A DNA stretch of 42,445 bases. Source: Bacillota bacterium. GTDB taxonomy: Bacteria > Bacillota > Limnochordia > Darwinibacteriales > Darwinibacteriaceae. The position numbers and the translations under genes are program-made. Of this stretch, positions 8,806 through 18,656 are shown one piece after another. The notes below the pieces were generated by a model. It had not been told where the DNA came from, did not search any database, and was given only the letters and a program-made list of their open reading frames with translations. The DNA lies in assembly GCA_012520315.1 (NCBI GenBank), contig JAAYOM010000052.1, positions 1 through 42,445 on the forward strand, read 5' to 3'. Each line of letters begins with the position of its first letter. Positions within the stretch are counted from its first letter, which is position 1.

Positions 8806-8834
8806 TTGACCCGTATTTTCGACTCTGTTATAAT
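8806..8834 (+). promoter_or_regulatory. Sigma-A promoter for tRNA-Lys/tRNA-Leu
   Basis: TTGACC (8806-8811), a 17-base spacer and consensus TATAAT (8829-8834). Transcription would start near 8841, about 13 bases before tRNA-Lys. It is one of the best matches to the consensus in the window, as expected for a stable RNA gene. Confidence 0.9.
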
Positions 8835-8853
8835 ACAATAGCGTGATAAGGAT

Positions 8854-8929
8854 GAGCCATTAGCTCAGTCGGTAGAGCACCGGACTTTTAATCCGGGTGT
8901 CCCGCGTTCGAGTCGCGGATGGCTCACCA
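8854..8929 (+). tRNA. tRNA-Lys (TTT)
   Basis: The acceptor stem GAGCCAT (8854-8860) pairs with ATGGCTC (8919-8925), followed by discriminator A and encoded CCA. The anticodon stem CCGGA/TCCGG encloses TTT at 8887-8889. It is the first gene of a two-tRNA unit. Confidence 0.97.
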
Positions 8930-8945
8930 TTTATATAGATACAGT

Positions 8946-9031
8946 GCAGGCGTGGCGGAATTGGCAGACGCGCTAGACTTAGGATCTAGTGGGCAACCCC
9001 CGTGAGAGTTCGACTCTCTCCGCCTGCACCA
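8946..9031 (+). tRNA. tRNA-Leu (TAG)
   Basis: The acceptor stem GCAGGCG (8946-8952) pairs with CGCCTGC (9021-9027), followed by A and encoded CCA. The anticodon stem CTAGA/TCTAG encloses TAG, which reads CUA/CUN leucine codons. The long variable arm of class II tRNAs is present (GGGCAACCCCCGTGAGAG region). Confidence 0.96.
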
Positions 9032-9053
9032 TTTTTTTCATGTACGTAGTCTA

Positions 9054-9079
9054 GTTACACTATCTAGTGTACTTTTTTT
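9054..9079 (+). terminator. Possible terminator or palindrome after the tRNA unit
   Basis: TACACTA (9056-9062) and TAGTGTA (9065-9071) form a palindrome followed by seven T bases. As a hairpin only about five pairs can form around a six-base loop, so it would be a weak AT-rich terminator. It could instead be an operator in front of tig. A run of T bases also directly follows the tRNA-Leu CCA. Confidence 0.45.
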
Positions 9080-9113
9080 GCGTTATGGGATCGAAAGGAG
9101 AATAATAGACGAT

Positions 9114-10457
9114 ATGGCGGCAATAATGGAGAAGCTGGAGAACAGCAGAGTCAAGTTGACGGTGGAAATAGACGCAGAAACCCTTGAAAGTGCTATGGAA
9201 GAGGCCTATCGGAAAAATGTAAAGCACATTAATATTCCAGGCTTTAGAAAAGGCAAGGCACCGCGGAAGATTATCGAGTTGAACTTTGGTCCGGATGTTT
9301 TTGTGGAAGATGCGGTGGAAATCCTTCTGCCACGCTTGTATCAACAGGCCGTTGAAGAGACGGAGATTCAGCCGGTAGATCAGCCTGAGGTCGATATTGA
9401 GCAAATTGATCGTCAAGAGGGAGCTACATTTGTCTTCACAGTAGATGTCTATCCCGAACTTCAACTGGGCAATTATCAGGGACTGGAAGTAGAACGGGAA
9501 ATTGTTCAAGTTTCGGATGAAGATGTCGAAAATATACTTAAGCAAGAGCAGCAGCGCGCCTCCGAACTTGTGGTTGCAGAACATACCGCAGTGCAGGAAG
9601 GTGATTTCGCTGTTATAGATTTTATTGGTTATGTAGACGGCAAGCCCTTTAGCGGCGGAGCAGCCGAGAATCAGACGTTAGAAATTGGCTCAGGCCAGTT
9701 TATCCCTGGCTTTGAAGAACAGCTGGTAGGTGTCTCAGTTGGCGAAACCAAGGATATTCAGGTTACTTTCCCTGAGAATTACCATGCTGAACATTTAGCG
9801 GGCCAAGAAGCCACCTTTACAGTTACAGTCAATGAGTTAAAAGAGAAGTTCCTGCCAGAAATTGATGACGAGTTTGCCAAGGATATCAGCGAGCATGGTA
9901 CCCTTGATGAACTGAAAGCTGAGATTCGAAAAAACTTAGAGGACGAGGCTACCCGCAGAACCACTGAGCAAATGGAGAATAAACTATTAGAGCTTATTGC
10001 TGAAGACAGCTCTGTCGAAATTCCCCAAGCAATGATTGAACATCAGGCAGAGCATCTTGTAGATTTCTTCTTCCAAAATATGCGGAGCCAAGGTCTCAAT
10101 GAGGAAATGTACCTGGAGATGACAGGGCAAAGCAGAGAAGAAATGCGAGTCCAGTTTGAACCTCAAGCCAAGACTCAGATAACATATGATCTGATCCTGG
10201 AAGCCATTCAGGAAAAGGAAGGTATTGTCGTTAGCGAAGAAGAAATTGAGGAAAAGATCCAAGAATACCTAAACTCCGCTGGTGAGTTAACTCCTGAATT
10301 GGAAGAGCGTATGCGGGAATACTGGAATAGTCAAAGGCACAATGTAGAAATGTCTCTAATGCGAGACAAGACGATGCAGCTGATTGTGGAAAGTGCTGCA
10401 ATAACTGAGGTTGAGCCTGCCAGTGCACCTGCGGAGGAAGGGGAAGTCAACGCATAG
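9114..10457 (+). CDS. tig: Trigger factor, ribosome-associated chaperone and prolyl isomerase
   Basis: It binds ribosomal protein L23 at the exit tunnel and shields nascent chains; it also has peptidyl-prolyl isomerase activity. The 447-residue protein shows the ribosome-docking signature GFRKGKAPRKIIE near the N-terminus. A central FKBP-type PPIase domain follows (GDFAVIDFIGYVDGKPFSGG, FIPGFEEQLVG), then the helical C-terminal chaperone arms. The ATG at 9114 follows AAAGGAG, though with a longish 13-base gap; an ATG at 9126 and a TTG at 9078 are less likely. It is followed by clpP after 15 bases, the usual Firmicute tig-clpP-clpX order. No CtsR heptad repeats were recognised upstream. Confidence 0.97.
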   Translation: MAAIMEKLENSRVKLTVEIDAETLESAMEEAYRKNVKHINIPGFRKGKAPRKIIELNFGPDVFVEDAVEILLPRLYQQAVEETEIQPVDQPEVDIEQIDRQEGATFVFTVDVYPELQLGNYQGLEVEREIVQVSDEDVENILKQEQQRASELVVAEHTAVQEGDFAVIDFIGYVDGKPFSGGAAENQTLEIGSGQFIPGFEEQLVGVSVGETKDIQVTFPENYHAEHLAGQEATFTVTVNELKEKFLPEIDDEFAKDISEHGTLDELKAEIRKNLEDEATRRTTEQMENKLLELIAEDSSVEIPQAMIEHQAEHLVDFFFQNMRSQGLNEEMYLEMTGQSREEMRVQFEPQAKTQITYDLILEAIQEKEGIVVSEEEIEEKIQEYLNSAGELTPELEERMREYWNSQRHNVEMSLMRDKTMQLIVESAAITEVEPASAPAEEGEVNA

Positions 10458-10472
10458 AAAGGCGGGAGACAA

Positions 10473-11078
10473 TTGAGTGTTTTAGTCCCTATGGTCGTAG
10501 AACAAACAAATAGAGGAGAACGGGCTTTTGACATTTACTCCCGGCTCCTCAAGGATCGCATTATTTTCATCGGCGGCCCCATTAACGATCAGATGGCCAA
10601 TTTGGTCATAGCCCAGTTGCTGTTTTTGGAATCGGAGGATCCCGATAAAGATATCCACCTGTATATTAACAGTCCAGGCGGGGTAATCTATTCGGGATTG
10701 GCGATTTACGATACGATGCAGTATATCAAGGCCGATGTTTCCACCATTTGTGTGGGCATGGCCGCTAGTATGGCTGCTCTGTTGCTGACTGCGGGAACCA
10801 AGGGGAAGCGCTATGCTTTGCCTAATTCGCGCATTATGATTCATCAGCCTTTAGGCGGGGCCCAAGGCCAAGCCAGCCAGATAGAGATTCAGGCTAAAGA
10901 GATCCTGCTGTTGAAGAGCCAGGCTAACAGGATCCTGCAAAAACACACGGGTCAGTCTTTGGAGAGAATTGAGCGAGACACAGATCGGGATTACTACATG
11001 TCGGCCGAAAGTGCTGTGGAATATGGTTTGATCGATGGTGTGCTTACTCAGCATCAGCTCCAGGGCCAAGACAGTTAA
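10473..11078 (+). CDS. clpP: ATP-dependent Clp protease proteolytic subunit
   Basis: The 201-residue serine peptidase assembles into a tetradecameric barrel and degrades substrates fed in by ClpX or ClpC. The catalytic triad reads S99 (GMAASMAA), H124 (MIHQPLGG) and D173 (DRDYYM). The N-terminus ([20 protein letters not shown]) is typical. The likely start is TTG at 10473 behind GGCGGGAG, though the spacing is tight; an internal ATG at 10491 would remove conserved N-terminal residues. It lies between tig and clpX, 15 bases after tig and 33 before clpX. Confidence 0.97.
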   Translation: MSVLVPMVVEQTNRGERAFDIYSRLLKDRIIFIGGPINDQMANLVIAQLLFLESEDPDKDIHLYINSPGGVIYSGLAIYDTMQYIKADVSTICVGMAASMAALLLTAGTKGKRYALPNSRIMIHQPLGGAQGQASQIEIQAKEILLLKSQANRILQKHTGQSLERIERDTDRDYYMSAESAVEYGLIDGVLTQHQLQGQDS

Positions 11079-11111
11079 CGGCGGCAAGTGATGAGTGAGT
11101 GGGGTGATTAG

Positions 11112-12374
11112 ATGTTCAAATTTGGCGATGAAAAAGGACAGCTGAAGTGCTCTTTTTGCGGAAAAATGCAGGAGCAGGTAAAGAAGCTCATCGCTGGACC
11201 GGGGGTTTACATTTGTGATGAATGTATAGAACTCTGCAACGAGATTATAGAAGAAGAGTTCACCGAAGAACATGACATTGAACTGGACAGTATTCCCAAG
11301 CCTAAAGAAATCAAGGACTCGCTGGATGAGTATGTGATTGGACAGGAAGAAGCCAAGAAAACGTTGGCTGTGGCTGTTTACAACCACTACAAGCGTATTA
11401 ACAGCAACGAAAAGTCTGATGATGTTGAGCTGCAAAAGAGCAACATTCTCATGCTTGGTCCCACTGGCAGCGGCAAGACTTTTTTGGCACAGACTTTAGC
11501 TAGAATTCTCAACGTGCCCTTTGCCATAGCTGATGCGACAAGTTTGACTGAGGCGGGCTATGTGGGAGAAGATGTAGAGAATATTCTGCTGAAGTTGATT
11601 CAGGCAGCCGATTATGACGTGGAACGGGCTGAGATGGGCATAATTTATGTTGACGAGATTGACAAAATTGCCCGCAAGTCTGAAAACCCCTCCATCACGA
11701 GGGATGTATCTGGGGAAGGTGTGCAGCAGGCACTCTTGAAGATTTTGGAGGGTACGGTGGCAAGCGTTCCTCCCCAAGGTGGGCGCAAACACCCCCATCA
11801 AGAATTTATCCAGATAGACACAACTAACATTCTTTTCATTTGCGGCGGCGCCTTTGACGGCCTTGAGAAAATAATCGAGCGCCGGATCGGCCACAAGAGC
11901 ATCGGTTTCGGAGCTGAGGTTCTAACCCGCGAGGAAAAGAAGCTTGGTGACATTTTGCGGAAGATCATGCCGGAGGACCTGCTTCGCTATGGCTTGATTC
12001 CAGAGTTTATCGGGCGCGTACCGGTTGTATGTACCCTTGATGCCCTGGATGAAGAGGCTCTAGTGCAGATATTGACCGAGCCCAAAAATGCATTGGTTAA
12101 GCAGTTCCAGAAGCTTTTGCATATGGACGGAGTGGCTTTGGAGTTCGAACCGGAAGCCCTGCGTTCAATCGCAGCTAAGGCTCTCAAGCAAAAGACAGGT
12201 GCCCGGGGTCTGCGTACCGTTGTGGAGGGAATCATGCTCGATGTAATGTATGATGTTCCGTCAGAAGGGCATGTCTCCAAGTGCGTGATTACGCAGGCGG
12301 CTGTTGAAAAGGCAGAACAGCCCTTGATTGTAAGAAGTAAGTCTAAGGGCAAAGGGAAAGAAGAAAGCGCCTAA
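11112..12374 (+). CDS. clpX: ATP-dependent Clp protease ATP-binding subunit ClpX
   Basis: The 420-residue AAA+ unfoldase recognises tagged proteins, unfolds them and threads them into ClpP. The N-terminal zinc-binding domain has C13, C16, C35 and C38. Walker A is GPTGSGKT (116-123), the pore loop is GYVG (149-152), Walker B lies in [10 protein letters not shown], and the [19 protein letters not shown] segment is intact. An IGF-type ClpP docking loop is seen in HKSIGFGAE. The SD is GGGGTGATTAG before ATG. A strong terminator follows, closing the tig-clpP-clpX unit. Confidence 0.98.
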   Translation: MFKFGDEKGQLKCSFCGKMQEQVKKLIAGPGVYICDECIELCNEIIEEEFTEEHDIELDSIPKPKEIKDSLDEYVIGQEEAKKTLAVAVYNHYKRINSNEKSDDVELQKSNILMLGPTGSGKTFLAQTLARILNVPFAIADATSLTEAGYVGEDVENILLKLIQAADYDVERAEMGIIYVDEIDKIARKSENPSITRDVSGEGVQQALLKILEGTVASVPPQGGRKHPHQEFIQIDTTNILFICGGAFDGLEKIIERRIGHKSIGFGAEVLTREEKKLGDILRKIMPEDLLRYGLIPEFIGRVPVVCTLDALDEEALVQILTEPKNALVKQFQKLLHMDGVALEFEPEALRSIAAKALKQKTGARGLRTVVEGIMLDVMYDVPSEGHVSKCVITQAAVEKAEQPLIVRSKSKGKGKEESA

Positions 12375-12398
12375 GGCGGTGCGTCTAGAGAATTTTAC

Positions 12399-12434
12399 AA
12401 AGGATAAGTCGGATTTTCTGACTTATCCTTTTTC
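12399..12434 (+). terminator. Rho-independent terminator after clpX
   Basis: The twelve-base perfect stem AAAGGATAAGTC/GACTTATCCTTT (12399-12410/12420-12431) has a nine-base loop and further T bases. It separates tig-clpP-clpX from lonB, implying an independent lonB promoter. Confidence 0.92.
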
Positions 12435-12452
12435 TATCCCTCGGGCATAATA
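12423..12452 (+). promoter_or_regulatory. Candidate forespore (sigma-F/sigma-G) promoter of lonB
   Basis: The element GGGCATAATA (12443-12452) fits the loose sigma-F -10 pattern GG..A.A.T and contains CATAATA, which fits the sigma-G -10 pattern CAT..TA. Fifteen bases upstream is TTATC (12423-12427), a partial match to the GYATA-type -35. The -35 overlaps the right arm of the clpX terminator. In Bacillus subtilis lonB is known to be forespore-expressed, which agrees with this reading. Transcription would begin about 12460, just before the lonB ribosome site. Confidence 0.45.
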
Positions 12453-12481
12453 AGGTGTAAGTCTCGAGAGGAGTGACAATA

Positions 12482-14179
12482 ATGGGAGTTCTCGGATTGA
12501 TCAATCTGTTTTTTGCTATTGTCATCGGCCTGTATTTTTGGAATTTGCTCCGGCAGCAGCAGGGCAACAAGTCCGCGGTTGTGCGAGAATCCAGAAAGGA
12601 AATGGATAAACTAAACCGCATGAAAGACATCTCCCTCACGGTGCCCTTATCTGAAATGACCAGGCCGCGAGATTTTCACGAGATTATTGGCCAAGACGAT
12701 GGGCTTAAAGCATTGCGGGCTGCTTTGTGCGGACCCAATCCCCAGCATGTCATTGTTTACGGTCCTCCGGGGGTGGGCAAGACCGCTGCAGCCCGCGTTG
12801 TCCTGGAGGAAGCCAAAGGCAACCCTTTGTCTCCTTTTAGAAAAGACGCCGTCTTCGTAGAAGTCGATGCCACAACCGCCCGTTTTGATGAGCGAGGCAT
12901 TGCTGATCCTCTGCTTGGCTCGGTTCATGATCCTATTTATCAAGGGGCAGGCCCCCTAGGGGTGGCAGGGATTCCCCAGCCTAAGCCGGGGGCTGTGACT
13001 AAGGCCCATGGGGGGGTTCTTTTCATTGATGAAATTGGAGAGCTTCATCCCACCCAACTAAACAAGCTGCTCAAAGTTCTTGAAGACCGGAAGGTTTTTT
13101 TGGACAGTGCCTATTACTCTTCGGAGGATACAAATATTCCTGCTCATATCCATGATATCTTCGAGAATGGTTTGCCCGCTGACTTTCGACTCATAGGCGC
13201 CACGACCAGAACCGCCGCAGAGCTTCCGCCAGCTTTGCGTTCACGCTGCCTAGAGGTGTACTTTCGTATCCTAAGTCCCGAGGAAATTGGAAAAATCGCC
13301 GAAAATGCTGCACGGAAGGTCAACCATCCCATGAGTGCAGAAGCCCTTGAAGAGATTAAACGCTTTGCCAGCAATGGCAGGGATGCAGTGAACATAGTGC
13401 AGATTGCGGCCGGTGTCGTCACCAGCGAGGGTCGTGATTCCATTGAAAAAGCTGACATAGAATGGGTACTCAGCTGCGGCCAATATACCCCCAGACCCCA
13501 GACGCTTATTCGCCCGCAGCCGACTGTGGGAGTAGTAAACGGCCTGGCCATGTATGGACCGAACATTGGCACGGTTATTGAAGTCGAGGCAACCGCCATT
13601 TTGACAGAGCGCGATCGAGGCAGCCTGCAAGTCACAGGCGTGATGGAAGAAGAAGAATTTGGACGTCTCGGCCGCACCATGCGGAGGCGTTCTCAGGCCC
13701 GCAGTTCGGTGGATAATGTACTTACTGTCTTGAAGTGTTGTTTGGGACTTAGACCCCAGGACTATGATATTCATATCAACTTTCCTGGGGGAGTTCCGGT
13801 AGACGGTCCCTCGGCGGGAATCAGCATGGTTACTGCGGTTGCTTCAGCCCTAACAAATCGGCCGGTTACAAGCCGCGTTGCCATGACTGGCGAAGTGTCG
13901 ATCCATGGTTTAGTAAAACCGGTGGGCGGGGTTGTACCGAAAGTTCGAGCCGCCAAAGAATCCGGCATTACTAAAGTGCTGATCCCCTCGGAAAACTGGC
14001 AAGAAATCTTTGCAGAACAGGAAGGGATTGAAGTTGTGCCTGTCAACAAGATTTCAGAAGTACTGGAACAAGTGCTGCTCACTCCGGTTCTGAGTAAAAC
14101 TGCCAATTCTGCCCCTGTCCGTTCCCCTAGCGAGTTATTAGGAGCCTCTCCTAAAATCTCCCCGGGGATAATTCCCTGA
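12482..14179 (+). CDS. lonB: ATP-dependent protease LonB (membrane-anchored)
   Basis: The 565-residue Lon-family protease has an N-terminal membrane anchor (about 3-22) and no large Lon substrate-binding domain. The AAA+ module carries [12 protein letters not shown] and FIDEIGELH. The C-terminal peptidase domain has the catalytic dyad S444 (DGPSAGIS) and K487 ([10 protein letters not shown]), 43 residues apart as in other Lon enzymes. The ATG at 12482 is preferred over GTG at 12473, which overlaps the ribosome site GAGAGGAG. The family is typical of spore formers, where LonB acts in the forespore. It sits between clpX and lonA as in Bacillus. Confidence 0.95.
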   Translation: MGVLGLINLFFAIVIGLYFWNLLRQQQGNKSAVVRESRKEMDKLNRMKDISLTVPLSEMTRPRDFHEIIGQDDGLKALRAALCGPNPQHVIVYGPPGVGKTAAARVVLEEAKGNPLSPFRKDAVFVEVDATTARFDERGIADPLLGSVHDPIYQGAGPLGVAGIPQPKPGAVTKAHGGVLFIDEIGELHPTQLNKLLKVLEDRKVFLDSAYYSSEDTNIPAHIHDIFENGLPADFRLIGATTRTAAELPPALRSRCLEVYFRILSPEEIGKIAENAARKVNHPMSAEALEEIKRFASNGRDAVNIVQIAAGVVTSEGRDSIEKADIEWVLSCGQYTPRPQTLIRPQPTVGVVNGLAMYGPNIGTVIEVEATAILTERDRGSLQVTGVMEEEEFGRLGRTMRRRSQARSSVDNVLTVLKCCLGLRPQDYDIHINFPGGVPVDGPSAGISMVTAVASALTNRPVTSRVAMTGEVSIHGLVKPVGGVVPKVRAAKESGITKVLIPSENWQEIFAEQEGIEVVPVNKISEVLEQVLLTPVLSKTANSAPVRSPSELLGASPKISPGIIP

Positions 14180-14200
14180 TTTACCAAACTATGATACAAT
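14172..14200 (+). promoter_or_regulatory. Candidate extended -10 promoter of lonA
   Basis: TGATACAAT (14192-14200) is an extended -10 (TG, one base, TACAAT). The -35 is weak: TTCCCT at 14172-14177 with a 17-base spacer. It lies in the 52-base gap between lonB and lonA and would start transcription near 14207, just before the lonA ribosome site. Confidence 0.5.
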
Positions 14201-14231
14201 GAACTTGAACTATGAAACTGGGGGTGTAGAA

Positions 14232-16643
14232 ATGGTACAACCAACTACGTCAAAAATGCTTCCGTTGCTACCTCTCCGTGGAACGCTGGTGTTTCCTTAT
14301 ATGGTGACGCCGCTCGAGGTGGGGCGAGAACGCTCCATAGAAGCCGTCGAGCAAAGTATGCTCAAGGACGGGCGCATTGTCTTAGCAGCACAGCATCAGT
14401 TGGCTGTGGAAAATCCGCAGCCTGAAGATATTCATGGCGTTGGTACTTTGTGTGAGATTAAGCAACTGCTCAGAGTGCCAGAAGGCCAAATCCGAGTTTT
14501 GGTTGAGGGGCTTTCTAGAGTTACCTTAGAGCACATCGAGGATGCTGACGGTTACTACGAAGCTTTTGTCACCGTAGTTCCTGAGACAAACGGGGAAGTG
14601 GATAACTTTGAACTTGAGGCGTTAATGCGCACAACTCGCGATGAATTTGAGAAATATGTTCGGCTCAGCAAGAAGATTCCGGCAGAAGTGCTAATGACTG
14701 TGAGCAGTATTGAGGATCCGCATCGTTTCGCTGACACCATTGCCAGTCAGTTGAATGTGTCCTTTGACGAAAAACAGAGACTCCTGGAGGTCTTTCCTGT
14801 AGATCAACGCCTGGAGGGTATCTTAGGCCTGCTTTACCGGGAAGGTGAAATTTTGGGGCTGGAAAGGACTATTCAGCAGCGGGTGCGCAAACAAATGGAA
14901 AAGGCACAGCGGGAGTACTACCTCCGGGAGCAAATCAAAGCAATCCAGGTGGAACTGGGCGAACGGGATGAGAAGGGTAACACTGAGGCTGAAGAACTCA
15001 AAGCAAAGCTTGAAAAAGCTAAGTTGCCGAAGGAAGCCAAAGCCAAGGTTCTCCATGAGATCCATCGCCTGGAGCGTATGGCTCCGATGGCTGCTGAAGC
15101 CACAGTAGTTCGGAATTATATCGATTGGATGCTTTCCTTGCCTTGGTCTAAGCGGACAAAGGATCGGCTGGATCTGAACCTGGCTGAGGAGCTCTTGGAT
15201 CGCGACCATTATGGTCTCGAGAAAGTTAAAGAGCGAATCTTGGAGTTCTTGGCCGTTCGCCAACTGACGAAATCGACAAAAGGTCCCATCTTGTGCCTGG
15301 TTGGTCCGCCTGGGGTCGGCAAGACTTCTTTAGCCCAGTCTGTAGGCAAGGCGTTGAATCGCAACTTTTCCCGCCTCTCCTTGGGCGGCGTACGCGATGA
15401 AGCGGAAATTCGGGGCCATCGACGCACTTATATCGGCTCTTTGCCGGGCCGAATAATTCAGACGATGAAAAATGTGAACAGCCTTAACCCAGTTATCGTT
15501 TTGGACGAGATCGACAAACTGGCATCCGATTTTCGGGGTGATCCCGCTTCAGCCCTCCTGGAAGTGCTTGACCCTGAACAAAACCACCGCTTTGGAGACC
15601 ATTACCTAGAGGTGCCCTTTAACTTGTCTGAGGTGCTTTTTATCACGACAGCCAATGTCCTGCACTCCATTCCCCCTGCGTTGAGGGACAGGATGGAAGT
15701 CATCGAAATTCCTGGCTACACAGAATACGAAAAATTTGAGATTGCCAAGCGTCATCTGTGGCCGAAGCAGCTGCAGAATAACGGACTAAAAGAAGAGCAG
15801 ATCCAGATTTCCGACAACACGATCTATAAGATCATTAATGAGTATACCAGGGAAGCTGGGGTACGTACCCTCGAGCGACGCTTAGGGACAGTATGCCGTA
15901 AGGTGGCCACAGAGATTGTCAAAGGTCAGATTCAAAGCGCCCGGGTTAGCGTGAGCAATCTCCACAAGTATCTAGGTGTACCTCGCTATCAGCAAAGCCA
16001 GGTTAACGAAGAGGATAGGGTTGGGGTAGCGACCGGCCTAGCCTTTACCCAGGTGGGTGGGGAGACCCTGACAATTGAGGTTACCGTGGTTGATGGCAAA
16101 GGAAAGCTGACCCTGACCGGAAAACTTGGTGATGTGATGCAAGAGTCTGCCCAGGCTGCCTTAAGCTATCTCCGCTCCCGGGCAGGTGAACTCGGTATCG
16201 ATCCCAAGTTCCATGAGTCCTGTGACATTCACATGCATATACCAGAAGGGGCGATTCCCAAGGATGGTCCTTCAGCCGGAATTACTATCGCCACGGCCTT
16301 AGCCAGCGCTCTGACGAATCGCCCAGTACGTCATGACCTGTCTATGACAGGTGAGATCACACTGCGGGGAAGAGTGCTGCCCATTGGCGGTGTGAAAGAA
16401 AAACTCTTGGCAGCACATCGAGCAGGGATCACACATGTCTTGCTTCCTACGGACAATGAGAAGGATTTGGAAGAAATCCCTGCCAGTGTCCTCGGGAAAA
16501 TGCAGATAACCTTGGTAGAACACATGGATGAGGTTTTGAGCCGTGCTCTTTACTCAGAACCAGTAACCGAGGATTCATTGCCCTTCATTGTCCCGGAAAT
16601 GGAACCTCCAGCGAGCGATGAATCGTGGATGGGAGAAAGGTAG
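14232..16643 (+). CDS. lon: ATP-dependent Lon protease (LonA)
   Basis: The 803-residue cytoplasmic AAA+ protease degrades misfolded and selected regulatory proteins. The N-terminal substrate-binding domain ([19 protein letters not shown]) is followed by a coiled region, Walker A GPPGVGKT at 358-365, VLDEIDKL, and the C-terminal peptidase domain. The catalytic dyad is S681 (KDGPSAGIT) and K724 ([11 protein letters not shown]). The ATG at 14232 is preferred because GGGGGTG precedes it; an ATG at 14199 sits inside the probable promoter. It is followed by engB one base after the stop, as in Bacillus (lonA-ysxC). Confidence 0.98.
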   Translation: MVQPTTSKMLPLLPLRGTLVFPYMVTPLEVGRERSIEAVEQSMLKDGRIVLAAQHQLAVENPQPEDIHGVGTLCEIKQLLRVPEGQIRVLVEGLSRVTLEHIEDADGYYEAFVTVVPETNGEVDNFELEALMRTTRDEFEKYVRLSKKIPAEVLMTVSSIEDPHRFADTIASQLNVSFDEKQRLLEVFPVDQRLEGILGLLYREGEILGLERTIQQRVRKQMEKAQREYYLREQIKAIQVELGERDEKGNTEAEELKAKLEKAKLPKEAKAKVLHEIHRLERMAPMAAEATVVRNYIDWMLSLPWSKRTKDRLDLNLAEELLDRDHYGLEKVKERILEFLAVRQLTKSTKGPILCLVGPPGVGKTSLAQSVGKALNRNFSRLSLGGVRDEAEIRGHRRTYIGSLPGRIIQTMKNVNSLNPVIVLDEIDKLASDFRGDPASALLEVLDPEQNHRFGDHYLEVPFNLSEVLFITTANVLHSIPPALRDRMEVIEIPGYTEYEKFEIAKRHLWPKQLQNNGLKEEQIQISDNTIYKIINEYTREAGVRTLERRLGTVCRKVATEIVKGQIQSARVSVSNLHKYLGVPRYQQSQVNEEDRVGVATGLAFTQVGGETLTIEVTVVDGKGKLTLTGKLGDVMQESAQAALSYLRSRAGELGIDPKFHESCDIHMHIPEGAIPKDGPSAGITIATALASALTNRPVRHDLSMTGEITLRGRVLPIGGVKEKLLAAHRAGITHVLLPTDNEKDLEEIPASVLGKMQITLVEHMDEVLSRALYSEPVTEDSLPFIVPEMEPPASDESWMGER

Positions 16644-16644
16644 T

Positions 16645-17220
16645 ATGGCACTGAACCTGCACAAGGCGGAATTTTTGACCAGTGCTGTCAATGCCAAAGG
16701 TTACCCTGATCATGACTTGAAGGAGATCGCCCTTGTGGGTCGTTCTAACGTAGGCAAGTCTTCGCTCATCAACACTCTGGTGGGACGCAGAAAGTTTGCT
16801 CGCACCTCGAATCAGCCGGGGAGGACCCAGACGATCAACTTCTACCAGGTAGATACCCTGTGCCTAGTGGATCTGCCGGGATATGGGTACGCCAAGGTTC
16901 CGGCAGGCGTACGGGAAAAGTGGGGACCCATGATCGAGAATTACCTGAGCAGCCGTTCTAATCTGATCGGCATACTGCATCTTGTTGATGTGAGGCACAA
17001 GCCCACGGCAGATGATCAAACCATGAACTCTTGGCTCAGGGAGATGGACATGCCCTATGTCTTGATTGCTACCAAAGCTGATAAGATCAGCCGGGGAAAA
17101 TATGGACGGCATGTCAAGGTGATTCGGGAGGCTCTTGGGATTGAACCAGTGCTTTTTTCGGCAGAGACTCGCCAAGGGAGGGAGCAGATTCTCACCCTTA
17201 TCCAGCAGATGATGGCTTAA
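16645..17220 (+). CDS. engB: Ribosome-assembly GTPase EngB/YsxC
   Basis: The 191-residue GTPase of the EngB (YihA/YsxC) family is required for late 50S subunit assembly. GTPase motifs in order: G1 GRSNVGKS (32-39), G3 DLPGYG, G4 TKADK, G5 SAETR. The start is placed at the ATG at 16645 because the ribosome site GGGAGAAAGG lies within the end of lon and the family begins close before the G1 motif. It is one base after the lon stop, so the two are coupled. A hairpin follows the gene. Confidence 0.96.
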   Translation: MALNLHKAEFLTSAVNAKGYPDHDLKEIALVGRSNVGKSSLINTLVGRRKFARTSNQPGRTQTINFYQVDTLCLVDLPGYGYAKVPAGVREKWGPMIENYLSSRSNLIGILHLVDVRHKPTADDQTMNSWLREMDMPYVLIATKADKISRGKYGRHVKVIREALGIEPVLFSAETRQGREQILTLIQQMMA

Positions 17221-17225
17221 GCAAA

Positions 17226-17274
17226 GGTCCTTGGGGGAAGATCATTCCCCCAAGGACTGCAGTGCTCTTTTTTT
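17226..17274 (+). terminator. Terminator after engB
   Basis: The thirteen-base perfect stem GTCCTTGGGGGAA/TTCCCCCAAGGAC (17227-17239/17245-17257) has a five-base loop. The T run (17268-17274) begins ten bases after the stem, further than usual, so part of its effect may be mRNA protection. Confidence 0.75.
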
Positions 17275-17294
17275 CGGCCTACCTGTGTCAAGCA

Positions 17295-17356
17295 GGATAT
17301 TCCGGCTTCATACAGAAAATACCTATATCAAATCTGCAGAGGTTGGGGGTGCTACC
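17295..17356 (+). promoter_or_regulatory. Conserved leader of cyclase 1
   Basis: This 62-base segment, from GGATATT to the ATG of cyclase 1, aligns without gaps with the 62 bases before cyclase 2. By hand count 38 of 62 positions match, with blocks GGATATT, TTCA.ACAGAAA and GGGGGTG. The last block is the ribosome site. The other blocks may be promoter or regulatory elements kept after duplication. No c-di-GMP riboswitch was recognised here. Confidence 0.5.
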
Positions 17357-18553
17357 ATGCAAGCTAGGGATGTTCAGTGCCGCCTAAAGCGCAACATGGA
17401 AGTTGTTATTTTAGTGGCCGCGGTTCTGGGGGTCATTTTTTATAGTGGCTTTCCAGCAGGCACTTGGCCCTACTTTCTTGTTCTGCTGGCGCTTCAGGTT
17501 TATCTGCAGGGTGTTTCTGTCAACATCGACGAACGAACTGTGATTTCATTGGGAACTGCTGCGGTTCTGCCTACGATTTATCTTACCGGCGCGACCCCAG
17601 CTATGCTGGCGTCTGTGATACTGGGGATTTCTGACGGGGTCAGGAGTAAGAAGGATTGGCGGCGTACTGCGTTCAACAGTGCCCAACTGGCCCTTTCCAG
17701 CCTAGGGGGGGCATTGACCTTTAGGTATTTGGGCGGCCTTTCAGAAAGCATTGGGTTGTGGCAGATTGCAGTGGCCACCGTTGCGATCATGGTTTACATA
17801 ACTTTAAATATCGCACTCGTCTGTCGGATTGGAGCCGTTTGGAAGGGTGTCTCCTGGTGGACCCAGTTTCGGACTGTAATCATGAGGGGCATTTACAGCA
17901 GTTTGAGCAGTGGATTTATTGGCATTATCTTCACTTTTTTTGTCAAGGGCTTCGGCTTTTGGGGCCTGGCAGCTTTTTCGCTGCTGCTAGTAAATCTTTC
18001 CGGGCTATTAAAGGCAGCAGCAGAAATCAGTGCTGAGCGGGCTCTAAGGCAGGAGTTGGAAAAGGAACTGGTCATTGATGAGATGACTGGTGCCTATAAT
18101 TGCCGCTTTTTGAACAACTGGCTGAGCAGACCGTCAGACGAAAAGATCAGTCTGCTTTTCTTGGACATTGATGATTTTTCTGTATTCAACAATACTTATG
18201 GACATGCCGAAGGCGATAAAGTGCTGCAGCAGCTAGTGGAGACAATTTCTGCTAATGTGCGGGAAGGGGATCATGTGATCCGTTATGGCGGTGATGAGTT
18301 TGTCGTGTTCTTGCAGGATATGGACTCTGCAGGAGCTAGACAAGTAGCGGAGCGAATTGTACAAAGCTTGGTTGCCTTGGACAGCCCCACTTGGAAAGAG
18401 CCCATTACCGTTTCCATCGGTATTGCTGCAAAACCGGAGCAGACCACAGATAAAAGAGAGCTTCTCTTGTTTGCGGACCATGCAATGTACCTGGCCAAGG
18501 ACGCAGGGAAAAATAGGATCCGTATGTGGAGCGGATCCAAAAGTTCAGCCTAG
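17357..18553 (+). CDS. Membrane diguanylate cyclase 1 (GGDEF)
   Basis: The 398-residue protein is predicted to make c-di-GMP from two GTP. The N-terminal 220 or so residues form an integral membrane sensor of about six segments, starting at VVILVAAVLGVIFYSG. It contains SLGTAAVLPTIYL and a conserved R..FNSAQ.ALSS stretch. A short helical linker (AERALRQELEKEL) leads to the GGDEF domain. The active-site motif is GGDEF at 311-315 and the inhibitory I-site R302..D305 is intact. The metal Asp pair is in LDIDDF and YGHAEGD is present. The ATG at 17357 follows GGGGGTG. No EAL, HD-GYP or PAS domain is attached. The sensed signal is unknown. Confidence 0.92.
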   Translation: MQARDVQCRLKRNMEVVILVAAVLGVIFYSGFPAGTWPYFLVLLALQVYLQGVSVNIDERTVISLGTAAVLPTIYLTGATPAMLASVILGISDGVRSKKDWRRTAFNSAQLALSSLGGALTFRYLGGLSESIGLWQIAVATVAIMVYITLNIALVCRIGAVWKGVSWWTQFRTVIMRGIYSSLSSGFIGIIFTFFVKGFGFWGLAAFSLLLVNLSGLLKAAAEISAERALRQELEKELVIDEMTGAYNCRFLNNWLSRPSDEKISLLFLDIDDFSVFNNTYGHAEGDKVLQQLVETISANVREGDHVIRYGGDEFVVFLQDMDSAGARQVAERIVQSLVALDSPTWKEPITVSIGIAAKPEQTTDKRELLLFADHAMYLAKDAGKNRIRMWSGSKSSA

Positions 18554-18590
18554 TTAAAAATTTAATATCCGATTGAAGGGCTCTCTGCCT

Positions 18591-18608
18591 AAGGCTGGGG
18601 CCTTTTTT
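18591..18608 (+). terminator. Terminator between cyclases 1 and 2
   Basis: The five-base stem AAGGC/GCCTT with loop TGGG is followed by four further T bases. It is short but well placed, 38 bases after the cyclase 1 stop, and suggests that cyclase 2 has its own promoter. Confidence 0.6.
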
Positions 18609-18656
18609 GTGTTACAGACAATTCCCAAGTTGCAGGCAACATAGCCCTTATGAGAA

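Noticed and set aside
9032-9113. CtsR heat-shock operator before tig-clpP-clpX
   Set aside because: The GGTCAAA heptad repeats are absent; only an AT-rich palindrome followed by T bases is seen, more like a weak terminator.
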